Positions 11,088 through 22,182 of a stretch of DNA of 64,000 bases are shown in pieces; the stretch's first letter is position 1, and every line of letters starts with the position of its first letter. Both the position numbers and the translations under genes were made by a program. The notes beneath the pieces were generated by a model, which made no database searches, was not told the origin of the DNA, and saw only the letters and a list, made by a program, of their open reading frames with translations. The stretch is from positions 2,040,098 through 2,104,097 of the forward strand of contig NZ_HE978634.1 in NCBI RefSeq assembly GCF_000312045.1. The letters are read 5' to 3'. The DNA is from Noviherbaspirillum massiliense JC206 (GTDB taxonomy: Bacteria; Pseudomonadota; Gammaproteobacteria; Burkholderiales; Burkholderiaceae_D).

Positions 11088-11111
11088 CGCCCGCAGCACA
11101 TGCTGCGGGCG
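11088..11111 (-). terminator. Rho-independent terminator after the M48 protease gene
   Basis: A perfect 11-base stem (arms 11088-11098 and 11101-11111, CGCCCGCAGCA) closes a two-base loop and is followed on the minus strand by TTTT. It sits 35 bases beyond the stop codon of the M48 protease gene and before leuC, so it separates the two transcription units. Confidence 0.8.
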
Positions 11112-11145
11112 CTCAAGTTTCGGCTGATTTCGTCAGTACTTTTTG

Positions 11146-11979
11146 TCAGTACTTCTTTTTCGCCTGCTGGTAGAGAGGCGCCACCCGCTGAGAATACGCT
11201 GTCAGGTCCCTGAGCCTGTCCTCGTTCGACGGGTGAGTCGAGAGGAACTTCAGCGGTTCGCTGCCGCTTAGCTGTCCCATTTTTTGCCAGAGTGTCACAG
11301 CGGCACGCGGGTCGTAGCCGGCACGCGCTGCCAGTTCCACCCCGATGCGGTCGGCTTCCGTCTCTTGGAGCCTTGAATGGGGCAATCCGACCAATCCCAT
11401 GTAGGCGTATTCCGCCCCCTTCTGGCCAAGGTCTCCGAGTCCCAGCAAGGCCGAGCCGATCGAAATCAGGCCGCCCGCCACCGCCTGTTCAGAAGCACGT
11501 TCGCGCGAGTGCTCGCGCAATGCATGGGAGATCTCATGGCCCAGCACCGCCGCCAGCTCATCGTCGGTAGGATGCAGTTTTGCCAGCAAGCCAGTATAGA
11601 CGGCAATTTTTCCGCCGGGCATGCACCACGCGTTGACCTCTGACGAGGTCAGCACATTCACTTCCCAGTTCCATTTGGGCGCATCCGGGCGAAAAGCCGC
11701 GGTCTCGGGAATGAGGCGCTGGACAATCTTGCGCACCCGCTCGACCTGCGCCGGGTCCTGGTTCACCAGCCCTTTCTTGCGTGCTTCCGTCATCAATTCT
11801 GCGTATTGCTGCTGGGCCGCCTGATCCATCTCCTGCGCAGAAAGTGCCATCCTTTGCTGGCGGTCGACACCGACCACACCGCCCTGCGTCGTTTGCACGG
11901 TTTGGCAGGCCGCCAGCCCGAGCACAAACACCGCGAGCATCATGCGTTTCAGAATCATTGGCTTGATGGCGAAATTCAT
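11146..11979 (-). CDS. M48-family zinc metalloprotease, lipoprotein (LoiP/YggG-like)
   Basis: This is a predicted outer-membrane or periplasmic lipoprotein protease. The 277-residue product has a basic and hydrophobic leader with a lipobox LAAC (lipidated cysteine C25). The zinc-binding HEISH motif (148-152) lies in a GHEISHALREHSRERA context, and a downstream ETEAD motif provides the third ligand. This matches the LoiP/YggG type of M48 proteases, which degrade misfolded envelope proteins. Its start overlaps the stop of the upstream MFS gene by 4 bases (ATGA), so the two are translationally coupled. Substrate is unknown. Confidence 0.88.
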   Translation of the reverse strand: MNFAIKPMILKRMMLAVFVLGLAACQTVQTTQGGVVGVDRQQRMALSAQEMDQAAQQQYAELMTEARKKGLVNQDPAQVERVRKIVQRLIPETAAFRPDAPKWNWEVNVLTSSEVNAWCMPGGKIAVYTGLLAKLHPTDDELAAVLGHEISHALREHSRERASEQAVAGGLISIGSALLGLGDLGQKGAEYAYMGLVGLPHSRLQETEADRIGVELAARAGYDPRAAVTLWQKMGQLSGSEPLKFLSTHPSNEDRLRDLTAYSQRVAPLYQQAKKKY

Positions 11980-13199
11980 TTTCCCTCCTCTTGATCACGT
12001 GACTGCCAGCGATATGAAAGGACTGCCGCACCGGCACCCACAAGCGAAAACAGCGCCGCTGTCAGATAGACTGCGCGCGGCCCCAATGTATCCCATAATT
12101 CCCCTAAAACAAGGCCGCCGAGAGTGCCGCCCAAACCATAGGAAATGCTGGTAAAGAGCGCCTGCCCCCTTGCCTGCAAGGGCCCCGAAAACCAGCGCTG
12201 CAGGCTGGCGATCGAAGCCGAATGGTGAACGCCGAAAGTTGCGGCATGCATGAGCTGGGCGATCGACAGCAACAGCAGCGACTGGGCGCCGTAACCGATC
12301 AGCAGGAAGCGGGCGACCGCAATCAGCAGGCTGGCCACCATCAGTTTCCTGATGCCAAAACGCCGGAAGATGGGTGCCTGGTAATAGAAAAACGCGATTT
12401 CGACCACCACTCCGAGCGACCACATTAAACCTATCACCGTGTTGCTGTAGCCGATTTGCGCCAGATACAAGGAATAGAAAACATATAGCGACGCATGCGC
12501 CGCGATCATCAGGAAAGTCGACGCGAAGAATGCGGCGACCTCGCGCCGCTTCAGCAGGCTCATGACCGAGGGGCCATTCATGGAAGCCTGGCCGGGCGGC
12601 GATTCCTCCATCCGCAGGCAGGCGACCAGCATCAGTGCGAGCAGGCCAATCGAAATCCAGAGCATGAGACCAATGCCGTACCAGTCGAGCAAAGGGCCGG
12701 CAAGCGTGACGGCGAGGATGAATCCGACCGACCCCCACAGGCGCAGTTTGCCGTAATGCGTCAGGTCCCCGCGCATTTCAGACAGCATCAGGGCTTCGGA
12801 CAAGGGAACCTGCGCGCTGGTGAACAGGTTGACTGCCACCATCACAACGAAGAACTGGGCAAATGTGTGTCCAAAGAAGATTCCGGTAAAGCTTGCGAAT
12901 GCGGCCAGCGCGGTGATGCGCAGCACAGCCACCCGCTGCTGCCTGCGGTCCGCGATCCAGCCCCACAGGTTGGGACCGAAAATCCGCATCACCTGCATGA
13001 GCGACATCAGCGCGCCAATCTGCGTTGCCGTCATGCCGTGATCGGCAAAATAAAGACTTGCATAAGGCGAAAAGATGCCGATGTAGCCGTAGTAGGCAAA
13101 GAAGAACAGCGCGAAGCTGACCCACTGCCTCGACCAGGATGCGTGCGCCATGCGGCGGGGATCGGGATGCGGCAGAATCGGTTTGTTGCGCAGGCTCAT
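11976..13199 (-). CDS. MFS transporter (HcaT/LacY-like MFS_1 family)
   Basis: The 407-residue protein has about 12 hydrophobic helices. It begins, after a short basic N-terminus, with WVSFALFFFAYYGYIGIFSPY, and loop 2-3 carries a WGWIADRRQQR motif of the major facilitator type. N-terminal features (SPYASLYFADHGMTATQIG) resemble the HcaT and nucleoside-permease-like branch of the superfamily. The substrate cannot be read from sequence. It lies 86 bases after aroC and is coupled by overlap with the M48 lipoprotein. An internal start at MAHASW (codon 17) is also possible. Confidence 0.8.
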   Translation of the reverse strand: MSLRNKPILPHPDPRRMAHASWSRQWVSFALFFFAYYGYIGIFSPYASLYFADHGMTATQIGALMSLMQVMRIFGPNLWGWIADRRQQRVAVLRITALAAFASFTGIFFGHTFAQFFVVMVAVNLFTSAQVPLSEALMLSEMRGDLTHYGKLRLWGSVGFILAVTLAGPLLDWYGIGLMLWISIGLLALMLVACLRMEESPPGQASMNGPSVMSLLKRREVAAFFASTFLMIAAHASLYVFYSLYLAQIGYSNTVIGLMWSLGVVVEIAFFYYQAPIFRRFGIRKLMVASLLIAVARFLLIGYGAQSLLLLSIAQLMHAATFGVHHSASIASLQRWFSGPLQARGQALFTSISYGLGGTLGGLVLGELWDTLGPRAVYLTAALFSLVGAGAAVLSYRWQSRDQEEGK

Positions 13200-13224
13200 C
13201 TGCCCTTCATCCTCACGACGGGCA

Positions 13225-13252
13225 AAGCCGCGCCAAAGCGAAACCGCGGCTT
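13225..13252 (-). terminator. Possible terminator between aroC and the MFS gene
   Basis: An 8-base perfect inverted repeat (AAGCCGCG, 13225-13232 and 13245-13252) with a 12-base loop lies 33 bases past aroC. The T-run is weak (three T), so termination may be partial and let some transcription enter the MFS gene. Confidence 0.4.
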
Positions 13253-13285
13253 CGCCTCATCCTTGCGAACCATTCCTTGCAACTT

Positions 13286-14383
13286 CTAGATGCTTGCCGC
13301 GATTTTCGGAGTCGTCACGCTCACGTCGCCGCACTGGGCCCGATGGCGCAACGCATGATCCATCAGGACCAGGGCCAGCATCGCTTCGGCGATCGGGGTC
13401 GCCCGGATGCCGACGCAGGGATCGTGCCGGCCGAAGGTTTCCACGTTGACCGGATTGCCGTTCTTGTCGATCGAACGGCGCGGTGTGCGGATGCTGGAAG
13501 TGGGTTTGATTGCGATCGATACCGTGATGTCCTGGCCGGTCGAAATGCCGCCCAATACGCCGCCTGCATTGTTGCTGGCAAAGCCCTGCGGCGTCAGTTC
13601 GTCACCATGTTCGCTGCCCTTTTGGGCGACCGACTTGAAGCCGGCACCGATTTCGATGCCCTTGACGGCGTTAATGCCCATCATCGCAAAGGCGATGTCG
13701 GCATCCAGCTTGTCGTAGAGCGGCTCGCCCAGACCGACCGGCACCTGCTGCGCAACTACCTCGATGCGCGCGCCGCAGGAATCGCCTTCCTTGCGCAAGC
13801 CATCCATGTACGCTTCCAGCTGCGGGATGATGGTCTGGTTCGCGGCAAAGAAGGGATTGGTCTGGACGAAGTCCCATGATTCGAAGGGAATCGCGATTTC
13901 CCCCAGTTGGCTCATGCAACCCTTGAAGCTCGTCCCGTACTGCTGTTTCAGCCATTTCTTGGCAATAGCAGCGGCGCCGACGATGGGCGCGGTCAGGCGT
14001 GCCGACGAACGTCCCCCGCCACGCGGGTCGCGAATGCCGTACTTGTGCCAGTAGGTGTAGTCCGCATGTCCCGGGCGGAAGGTTTCGGCGATATTGCCGT
14101 AATCCTTGCTGCGCTGGTCTTCGTTGCGGATCAGGAGCGCAATCGGCGTGCCGGTGGTTTTTCCTTCGAAGACCCCTGACAGGATTTCAACGGTGTCAGA
14201 TTCCTGACGCTGCGTGACGTGGCGCGAAGTGCCGGGCTTGCGCCGGTCGAGCTCCGGCTGGATATCCGCTTCCGACAGCTCCATTCCCGGCGGACAGCCA
14301 TCGACCACGCAGCCGATTGCCGGCCCGTGGGATTCGCCGAAGGTAGTGACGGTGAAGAGCTTGCCAAAAGTGCTGCCGGACAT
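13286..14383 (-). CDS. aroC: Chorismate synthase
   Basis: AroC converts 5-enolpyruvylshikimate 3-phosphate to chorismate using reduced FMN, the last shikimate step and the source for aromatic amino acids and folate. The 365-residue protein begins [20 protein letters not shown]. It contains the family signatures [27 protein letters not shown] and [15 protein letters not shown]. Length is normal. It stands between two unrelated membrane-protein genes on the same strand. Confidence 0.97.
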   Translation of the reverse strand: MSGSTFGKLFTVTTFGESHGPAIGCVVDGCPPGMELSEADIQPELDRRKPGTSRHVTQRQESDTVEILSGVFEGKTTGTPIALLIRNEDQRSKDYGNIAETFRPGHADYTYWHKYGIRDPRGGGRSSARLTAPIVGAAAIAKKWLKQQYGTSFKGCMSQLGEIAIPFESWDFVQTNPFFAANQTIIPQLEAYMDGLRKEGDSCGARIEVVAQQVPVGLGEPLYDKLDADIAFAMMGINAVKGIEIGAGFKSVAQKGSEHGDELTPQGFASNNAGGVLGGISTGQDITVSIAIKPTSSIRTPRRSIDKNGNPVNVETFGRHDPCVGIRATPIAEAMLALVLMDHALRHRAQCGDVSVTTPKIAASI

Positions 14384-14408
14384 GTTATGCGTACTATCTC
14401 GAATTGAA

Positions 14409-14438
14409 GAGGGAAGGCTCGATTTTAGCCTATCCCTC
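14409..14438 (-). terminator. Possible terminator between the flippase/acyltransferase gene and aroC
   Basis: Arms GAGGGA and TCCCTC (14409-14414 with 14433-14438) plus an inner GGCT/AGCC pair form an interrupted hairpin about 20 bases after the acyltransferase stop and 25 bases before aroC. It lacks a solid T-run, so it is a weak candidate only. Confidence 0.3.
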
Positions 14439-14458
14439 GCAGGTTACGCGGCTAAAAA

Positions 14459-16345
14459 TTATTTCCAGTCCCCGCGCAAGGCCAATACCTGTTCCTGCAA
14501 AAGCTCTGGAGTCGCTTGGGCCGGCGCCACCGGCCGCCCGACCGCCAGCGACAGCCGGGAAAACGGTCCGCGCTTGAACGAACGCTCGAAAGGATTGCCT
14601 TTGCCGCGTGTCAGCAGGCTACCCCACAAGCCGCGCAAGGCCATCGGGATCACCGGTACCGGCGTGCGGTCGAGGATTTTCCTGACGCCCCCTTTGAACT
14701 GATTGATTTCGCCGTCCATTGTCAATTTTCCTTCCGGGAAGATGCACACCAGTTCGCCCTCGTGCAGCGCCTGCGCGATATCCACGTACGCTTTTTCCAT
14801 CAGCCACGGATCTTCCTTGGCCGGCGCGATCGGTATCGCCTTGGCTGTCCTAAAGATCCAGGACAGCACCGGGATCTTGAAGATGCGATGGTCCATGACG
14901 AAGCGTATCGGCCGCGGACTCGCTGCCATGATGACGATCGCATCCACATAGCTGACGTGGTTACAAACCAGCACGGCCGCTCCTTCTTCCGGAATGCGGT
15001 CGGTATCCACTGTATGCACCCGATGCAGGGTATGAATCAGCAGCCATGCGAGGAAGCGCATCAGGAACTCCGGCACCAGCGAGAAGATGTAGATTGCAAC
15101 GACCGCATTCATCAGGGCCGTAGCCATGAAGATCTCCGGGATCGTAAAACCGATCCTCAGCAGCACCATGGCCACGCCGGCCGCAGCCACCATGAACAGG
15201 GCATTCAGGATGTTCATTCCCGCGATGGTGCGAGATACATGCTGGCGATCGCAGCGGGTCTGGATCAGCGCGAACAGGGGAACGATGTAAAAGCCACCGA
15301 ACACGCCGATCATCACGCAGTCGAACAGGATGCGCCAGCTGCCCTGCTGCACGATGAAACCGGCGGCATCCACCATTGCAGCATTCGTGTAATGCAGGCT
15401 CGCGAGATAGAGGTCGAAGCCGAAGATCGACAGGCCGATCGAGCCAAACGGCACCAGGCCGATTTCCACCTTGTGTCCGGACAGCCGCTCGCACAGGAGC
15501 GATCCGGTGCCGATTCCGAGCGAGAACACCGTCAGCAGCAGCACGAATACGCTATGGTCGCCATGGAGATAGTCCTTCGCATAGACCGGAAACTGGGCGA
15601 GGATGATGGCGCCATAGAACCAGAACCAGGAATTGCCCAGCATGGACAAGAACACCGTGCGGTTCTGGCGTGAAAAGCTGATATTGCGGACGGTTTCGGT
15701 CAGCGGATTCCAGTTGATCTTCAAATCCGGCGCCGGCGCCGGCGAATGCGGAATGCGCAGACTGAACAGCCAGCCGATCACGGCACATGCGATCGTTCCG
15801 CCAGCCACCAGCTGCACGCCCCAGGGCTTGTGCAGCACCAGCACGGCGCCCAGCACTTCGCCTAGCAGGATGCCGACGAAGGTGCCCATCTCGATGATGC
15901 CATTGCCGCCGACGAGCTCTTCCGGCTTCAGCTGCTGCGGCAGGTAGGCGTACTTCACCGGGCCGAACAGCGTCGAGTGCAGGCCCATGCCGACGATGGC
16001 TCCCACCAGCAGCCACAGGTCATGCCGCAACCAGCCGATTGCCGCTAGCAGCATGATGCCGATTTCCAGTATCTTGATGTAGCGCGCGAGCCGCGACTTC
16101 TCGAACTTGTCTGCCAACTGCCCGGCGCTCGCCGAAAACACCACGAACGGCAAGATGAACAGCCCGGGAATCAGATTGTTCAGCAGACCCGGATCCAGGT
16201 CGGTCCAGCTCAAGGCTTCGTAGGTCAGGATGGTCAACAGGGCTGTCTTGAACAGGTTGTCATTGAAAGCACCGAAGAACTGGGTCCAGAAAAAAGGGCC
16301 GAAACGGCGCTGTGCAAGCAAGGCAAACTGACTGGATTGACTCAT
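14459..16345 (-). CDS. LplT-like MFS flippase fused to PlsC acyltransferase
   Basis: The 628-residue protein joins two domains. Residues 1 to about 420 are an MFS transporter of the lysophospholipid-flippase type, beginning RRFGPFFWTQFFGAFNDNLFKTAL. About 430-628 is a PlsC 1-acylglycerol-3-phosphate acyltransferase domain. That domain has the catalytic HX4D box (CNHVSYVDA) and the substrate motif FPEGKLTMDGEINQFKGG. The combination is known from lysophospholipid repair: flip lyso-lipid inward, then re-acylate. The acyl-ACP synthetase domain found in some three-domain homologues is absent. Either acyl donors come from other proteins or this is the two-domain form. It lies between a CBS protein and aroC on the same strand. 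Confidence 0.88.
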   Translation of the reverse strand: MSQSSQFALLAQRRFGPFFWTQFFGAFNDNLFKTALLTILTYEALSWTDLDPGLLNNLIPGLFILPFVVFSASAGQLADKFEKSRLARYIKILEIGIMLLAAIGWLRHDLWLLVGAIVGMGLHSTLFGPVKYAYLPQQLKPEELVGGNGIIEMGTFVGILLGEVLGAVLVLHKPWGVQLVAGGTIACAVIGWLFSLRIPHSPAPAPDLKINWNPLTETVRNISFSRQNRTVFLSMLGNSWFWFYGAIILAQFPVYAKDYLHGDHSVFVLLLTVFSLGIGTGSLLCERLSGHKVEIGLVPFGSIGLSIFGFDLYLASLHYTNAAMVDAAGFIVQQGSWRILFDCVMIGVFGGFYIVPLFALIQTRCDRQHVSRTIAGMNILNALFMVAAAGVAMVLLRIGFTIPEIFMATALMNAVVAIYIFSLVPEFLMRFLAWLLIHTLHRVHTVDTDRIPEEGAAVLVCNHVSYVDAIVIMAASPRPIRFVMDHRIFKIPVLSWIFRTAKAIPIAPAKEDPWLMEKAYVDIAQALHEGELVCIFPEGKLTMDGEINQFKGGVRKILDRTPVPVIPMALRGLWGSLLTRGKGNPFERSFKRGPFSRLSLAVGRPVAPAQATPELLQEQVLALRGDWK

Positions 16346-16642
16346 GTCGGTTTAATCAAAAGAAGAAAAATGGAATTTGAGGCGCGCGTCAAAGCAACCG
16401 TGATTCGCTTTGACGGCAGAAGTGTAGAGGACAATGAAGCCGTTTTCGGGAGCTTTTCCCAAAAGTGTTGCCGGGCGATACCCGGTGTGTCGTTTTCTCC
16501 GCATCCGGATGGGAGCGTCGGCCCCTATTGAGCGCCTGCCTGTCCGGGAGAATCAGATCTGCGGGCACATGCGCGTAGTGGAAGAAGCCGCCTGCCAACT
16601 GCCCGGTCAGTGCAAAAGGCCCTGTCCGTGCATCCGGCCAGC
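16346..16642. other. Intergenic region, no gene seen, one palindrome
   Basis: This stretch of about 300 bases between the CBS-domain gene and the flippase/acyltransferase gene has no credible coding frame. It holds a perfect 9-base inverted repeat (CGTCAAAGC, 16387-16395 and 16407-16415, 11-base loop) about 40 bases before the flippase start. This could be an operator or leader hairpin, and no T-run follows. Confidence 0.5.
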
Positions 16643-17095
16643 CTACTCCTCGCCCTCGCCTTCGGCCGGCCAGTCGCGGATGTACGCCTTGAGCATCCTG
16701 TTCTCGAAACTCTGCGCTTCCAGCACCGCCTTGGCCACGTCATAGAACGAGATCACGCCGAGCAAGGTCTTGGCGTCGACCACCGGCACGTAGCGCGCAT
16801 GCTTTTCCAGCATCAGGCGGCGCACTTCATTGATTTCGGTGTCAGGGGTAATCGTGATCGGATGGTCGTCCATGTGCTTGCGCACCGTGCCAGCGCCGAT
16901 GGAACCCTTGTTGGCATGCAGGGCCTTGATCACTTCGCGGAAGGTCAGCATGCCGACCAGTTCGCCGAATTCCATCACGACCAGCGAACCGATGTCCTTT
17001 TCAGCCATCGTGCTGGCCGCTTCCGCGATGGGCATGTCGGGGGTCACCGTGTAGAGGATGTCGCCTTTGACCTTCAGGATTTCGGATACTTTCAT
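16643..17095 (-). CDS. CBS-domain protein
   Basis: The 150-residue product consists of two tandem CBS repeats (about residues 5-65 and 75-135). Each ends with the family pattern, seen in VGMLTFREVIKAL and LGVISFYDVAKAVL. CBS pairs bind adenosyl ligands such as AMP, ATP or SAM and act as regulatory modules. No effector domain is attached, so the partner is unknown. The chosen start is the ATG at 17095 (MKVSEILK); a GTG three codons upstream is an alternative. It is divergent from metY, and SAM- or adenylate-linked regulation cannot be inferred from position alone. Confidence 0.85.
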   Translation of the reverse strand: MKVSEILKVKGDILYTVTPDMPIAEAASTMAEKDIGSLVVMEFGELVGMLTFREVIKALHANKGSIGAGTVRKHMDDHPITITPDTEINEVRRLMLEKHARYVPVVDAKTLLGVISFYDVAKAVLEAQSFENRMLKAYIRDWPAEGEGEE

Positions 17096-17275
17096 GGGTG
17101 CCACCCGGGAGAAATGGAGTTTGTTGTCACATTAGAAATTTAGCCCAAGCCGGACTAAAAATCCAGCCGCGCCGGGCTATTTTGCCTCTTAGATCAGGAA
17201 CGGGTTCAATGCTAGGATGACAAAATCGCTTGATCGACAAGAATGCCCAACCAGGCTGCAGGAGACAAATTTCAC

Positions 17276-18586
17276 ATGAACATTCCGAAATACCCAGGCT
17301 TCGATACCCTGTCGCTACATGCCGGCGCGGCGCCGGACCCGGCGACCGGCGCGCGGGCTACGCCGATTTACCTGAGCACTTCCTTCGTGTTCAAGGATTC
17401 GGATCATGCCGCCTCGCTGTTCAATATGGAACGCGCGGGCCATGTCTACTCGCGCATCTCCAATCCGACCAATGCGGTACTGGAAGAACGCATCGCCGCT
17501 CTGGAAGGCGGCGTCGCTGCGATCGCAGTGGCAAGCGGGCAGGCTGCGCTCCATCTTGGGCTGGCAACGATTGCCGGTGCCGGTTCCCATGTGGTCGCTT
17601 CGCGCGCCCTGTATGGAGGCTCCCATAACCTGCTGGCCTACACCATGAAGCGCTTCGGCGTCGAGACCACCTTTGTCGATCCGCGCGACCTCGATGCGTG
17701 GCGCAATGCGATCCGTCCGAATACGAAGGTATTGTTCGGCGAAACCCTCGGCAATCCGGGCCTGGATGTGCTGGACATTCCGAAGCTTGCCGACGTTGCG
17801 CATGAACGCCATCTGCCGCTGATGGTCGACGCGACCTTCACCACACCCTACCTGCTGCGCCCATTCGACCATGGCGCCGACCTGATCTTCCATTCCGCGA
17901 CCAAGTTCCTGTGCGGCCACGGCACCGCCATTGGCGGGCTGCTGGTCGATGGCGGCACCTTCGACTGGCAGGAAGCATATGAAAAAACCGGCCATTTCGC
18001 CGAATTGTGCGAACCGTATGAAGGCTTCCACGGCATGGTGTTTTCGGAAGAGTCGACGGTTGCACCATTTTCCCTGCGCGCCCGGCGCGAAGGCGTGCGC
18101 GACTTTGGCGCAGTGATGAGCCCGCACAATGCCTTCGCCATCCTCCAAGGTATCGAGACACTCAGCCTGCGCATGGAAAGGCATGTGGCAAATACCCGCA
18201 GGATCGTCGAATTCCTTGCTACCCATCCCGCAGTGGAAGCGGTCATGTATCCCGAACTGGAAACCCACCCGGACCATGAACTCGCCAAGACCTTGCTGCC
18301 GAAAGGCTGCGGCGCGGTATTTTCCATCAATATCAAGGGCGACCGGGCTGCCGGCCGGCGCTTCGTAGAATCGCTCAAGATCTTTTCGCACCTGGCCAAT
18401 GTCGGCGACGCGAAATCGCTGGTCATTCATCCGGCGTCCACCACGCATTTCCGCGTGCCGGCGGAACAGCTTGCCGCTGCGGGCATTACCGAAGGCACCA
18501 TTCGCCTTTCGGTCGGACTGGAAGATGCCGATGATCTCATCGAAGACCTCGGGCGCGGACTGAAAGCTTCGCAAAAGGGAAAATGA
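17276..18586 (+). CDS. metY: O-acetylhomoserine sulfhydrylase (MetY type)
   Basis: This PLP enzyme makes homocysteine (or methionine precursors) directly from O-acylhomoserine and sulfide. The 436-residue protein begins MNIPKYPGFDTLSLHAGA. It carries the MetY-type motif RATPIYLSTSFVFKDSDHAA, the SRISNPT loop, and the PLP lysine K210 in FHSATKFLCGHG. Length and N-terminus favour the O-acetylhomoserine (MetY) class over the shorter MetZ/MetB class, though the acyl preference cannot be proven from sequence. The frame is open further upstream, but AGGAGA lies 11 bases before the ATG at 17276. It is followed one base later by an alpha/beta hydrolase gene. Confidence 0.9.
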   Translation: MNIPKYPGFDTLSLHAGAAPDPATGARATPIYLSTSFVFKDSDHAASLFNMERAGHVYSRISNPTNAVLEERIAALEGGVAAIAVASGQAALHLGLATIAGAGSHVVASRALYGGSHNLLAYTMKRFGVETTFVDPRDLDAWRNAIRPNTKVLFGETLGNPGLDVLDIPKLADVAHERHLPLMVDATFTTPYLLRPFDHGADLIFHSATKFLCGHGTAIGGLLVDGGTFDWQEAYEKTGHFAELCEPYEGFHGMVFSEESTVAPFSLRARREGVRDFGAVMSPHNAFAILQGIETLSLRMERHVANTRRIVEFLATHPAVEAVMYPELETHPDHELAKTLLPKGCGAVFSINIKGDRAAGRRFVESLKIFSHLANVGDAKSLVIHPASTTHFRVPAEQLAAAGITEGTIRLSVGLEDADDLIEDLGRGLKASQKGK

Positions 18587-18587
18587 C

Positions 18588-19394
18588 ATGCTGCTGAATG
18601 TTCACGGGCACGATGCCTATTGCTATACCGGCGGCAAGACCTTCGATCCCTCCCTGCCGACGGCCGTTTTCATCCACGGCGCACAGAACGACCATTCGGT
18701 CTGGGCCCTGCAAACCCGTTATTTCGCGCATCATGGCTTCGGTGTGCTGGCGGCGGATCTTCCAGGACATGGCCGCAGTGCCGGAGCACCGCTGGCGAAC
18801 GTCGAGGAAATGGCCGCCTGGCTGCTTACTCTGTTGGACGCTGCCGGCGTCAAAACAGCAACGCTGATCGGACACAGCATGGGCTCGCTGGTAGCGCTGG
18901 AAACCGCGTACCTCGCCCCGACACGGGTCGACAAGCTGGCTCTGGTCGGCACCGCCTATCCGATGAAAGTATCGGAGGCACTGCTGGATGCCGCCAAAAA
19001 CAATGAACAGCTTGCGATCGACATGGTGAATATTTGGAGCCATTCATCCTTCGTGCAAAAGCCATCCTGCCCGGCCCCCGGCTTTTATGTATTGGGGGGC
19101 AGCCAGCGACTGATGCAGCGGCTATCAAAGCTGAACCTGGCGCCAGTCTTTCACACCGATTTTTCCGCCTGCAATGCGTATGCGAATGGAGAGATTGCCG
19201 CAAGGTCGGTGACCTGCCCTGCTCTATTCCTGCTCGGGAAGAGCGACCTGATGACCATGCCAAAGGCAGCAGGGCCCCTGATCAAGGCGATTTCGCATGC
19301 CAAGGTCGTCCAGATCGAGAAATGCGGGCATTCGCTGATGTCCGAGCAGCCGGATGCCGTTCTCGATGCCTTGTTCGGATTCGCCGCTGGATGA
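18588..19394 (+). CDS. Alpha/beta hydrolase
   Basis: The 268-residue protein has the alpha/beta-hydrolase fold. The oxyanion region is AVFIHGAQNDHSVW, the nucleophile serine S97 is in GHSMGS, the acid is probably in LLGKSDLMT, and the catalytic histidine is in CGHSLMSEQP. Its ATG comes one base after the metY stop, so the pair is translationally linked. That hints at a role near homocysteine or acyl-homoserine metabolism, but the substrate is not known. Confidence 0.88.
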   Translation: MLLNVHGHDAYCYTGGKTFDPSLPTAVFIHGAQNDHSVWALQTRYFAHHGFGVLAADLPGHGRSAGAPLANVEEMAAWLLTLLDAAGVKTATLIGHSMGSLVALETAYLAPTRVDKLALVGTAYPMKVSEALLDAAKNNEQLAIDMVNIWSHSSFVQKPSCPAPGFYVLGGSQRLMQRLSKLNLAPVFHTDFSACNAYANGEIAARSVTCPALFLLGKSDLMTMPKAAGPLIKAISHAKVVQIEKCGHSLMSEQPDAVLDALFGFAAG

Positions 19395-19488
19395 AACGCA
19401 GCTATGCTTTCTTTGCTTTGGGGAATGGAGTTGCATCCGCGCGGGACCGGAACTAATCTATCGTTGCCAATACACCAAGGAGGATGAC

Positions 19489-19806
19489 ATGAGCACCATC
19501 GCGGAAACGAAATACGAAACCTTTACCGATTTTTATCCTTTTTATTTAAGCGAACATTCCAACCGCACCTGCCGCGAGCTGCATTTCGTCGGCTCCACGT
19601 TGTCGCTCCTCTGTGTTGCCGCACTGGTCCTGAGCGGGAATTTCTGGTGGCTGCTGGCCGCACTCTTGTCCGGCTACGGATTCGCCTGGGTCGGCCATTT
19701 CGTATTCGAAAAAAATCGGCCAGCCACTTTCCAGCATCCCCTTTATTCGTTCATGGGCGACTGGGTCATGTATTGGCAGATGCTGAAAGGCCGGTCTGCA
19801 TTCTGA
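19489..19806 (+). CDS. DUF962/Mpo1-like membrane protein
   Basis: The 105-residue protein starts at an ATG preceded by AAGGAGG. Its N-terminal part has FYPFYLSEHSNRTCRELHFVGS, followed by two hydrophobic helices, then GHFVFEKNRPATFQHPLYSFMGDW, the signature of the DUF962/Mpo1 family. The yeast member is an Fe(II) dioxygenase for 2-hydroxy fatty acids; whether bacterial members do the same is not established. The conserved histidines (EHSNR, LHFVG, GHF, QHP) are all present. It ends 6 bases before the convergent yihY. Confidence 0.85.
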   Translation: MSTIAETKYETFTDFYPFYLSEHSNRTCRELHFVGSTLSLLCVAALVLSGNFWWLLAALLSGYGFAWVGHFVFEKNRPATFQHPLYSFMGDWVMYWQMLKGRSAF

Positions 19807-19812
19807 GCCGGC

Positions 19813-21789
<1,977 letters not shown>

Positions 21790-21790
<1 letters not shown>

Positions 21791-22182
21791 TGCAATATCC
21801 AGCGCAGAAGGTATTTTATTTCGGCAGTGCCGGCAGCCTGCTGGCCTTGATCGCATTATGTGTGGCCTGGGAACTGGTGCTGGCACCGCTGCGGCCAGGC
21901 GGTTCCTGGCTGGTGCTGAAGGCAGTCCCGCTGCTTGTGCCGCTGCACGGCGTGTTGAAGCGCAACCTCTACACCATGCAATGGGCATCGATGATGATCC
22001 TGCTTTACTTCGCCGAAGGAATCGTAAGGGCCACCAGCGACAAGGGATTGTCGGCCACCCTGGGCTGGGTCGAAGTCGGGCTGACCAGTGTGTTTTTCCT
22101 GTGCACCATCCTCTTCCTGCATCCCTACAAGAAGGCTGCCAAAAAGCTGGCCCAACAAGTCATCCAGAAAGCGTCCAAATGA
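21790..22182 (+). CDS. DUF2069 membrane protein
   Basis: The 130-residue hydrophobic protein has four predicted helices (GSLLALIALCVAWELVLAP, WLVLKAVPLLVPLHGVLKR, WASMMILLYFAEGIVRA, VEVGLTSVFFLCTILFLHPY). The motif LHGVLKRNLYTMQWASM is typical of DUF2069. The family is often found beside wrbA in proteobacteria and has no known function. It overlaps wrbA by one base and the following FAD dehydrogenase by four bases (ATGA). Confidence 0.88.

Noticed and set aside
17141-17179. A TAGCCC/GGGCTA hairpin ahead of metY considered as a SAM riboswitch
   Set aside because: The conserved SAM riboswitch core helices are not visible, and the stem is only six base pairs.
17315-18589. A 424-codon open frame opposite metY
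   Set aside because: MetY with intact PLP lysine and family motifs lies on the plus strand; the antisense frame has no known domain and no ribosome site.
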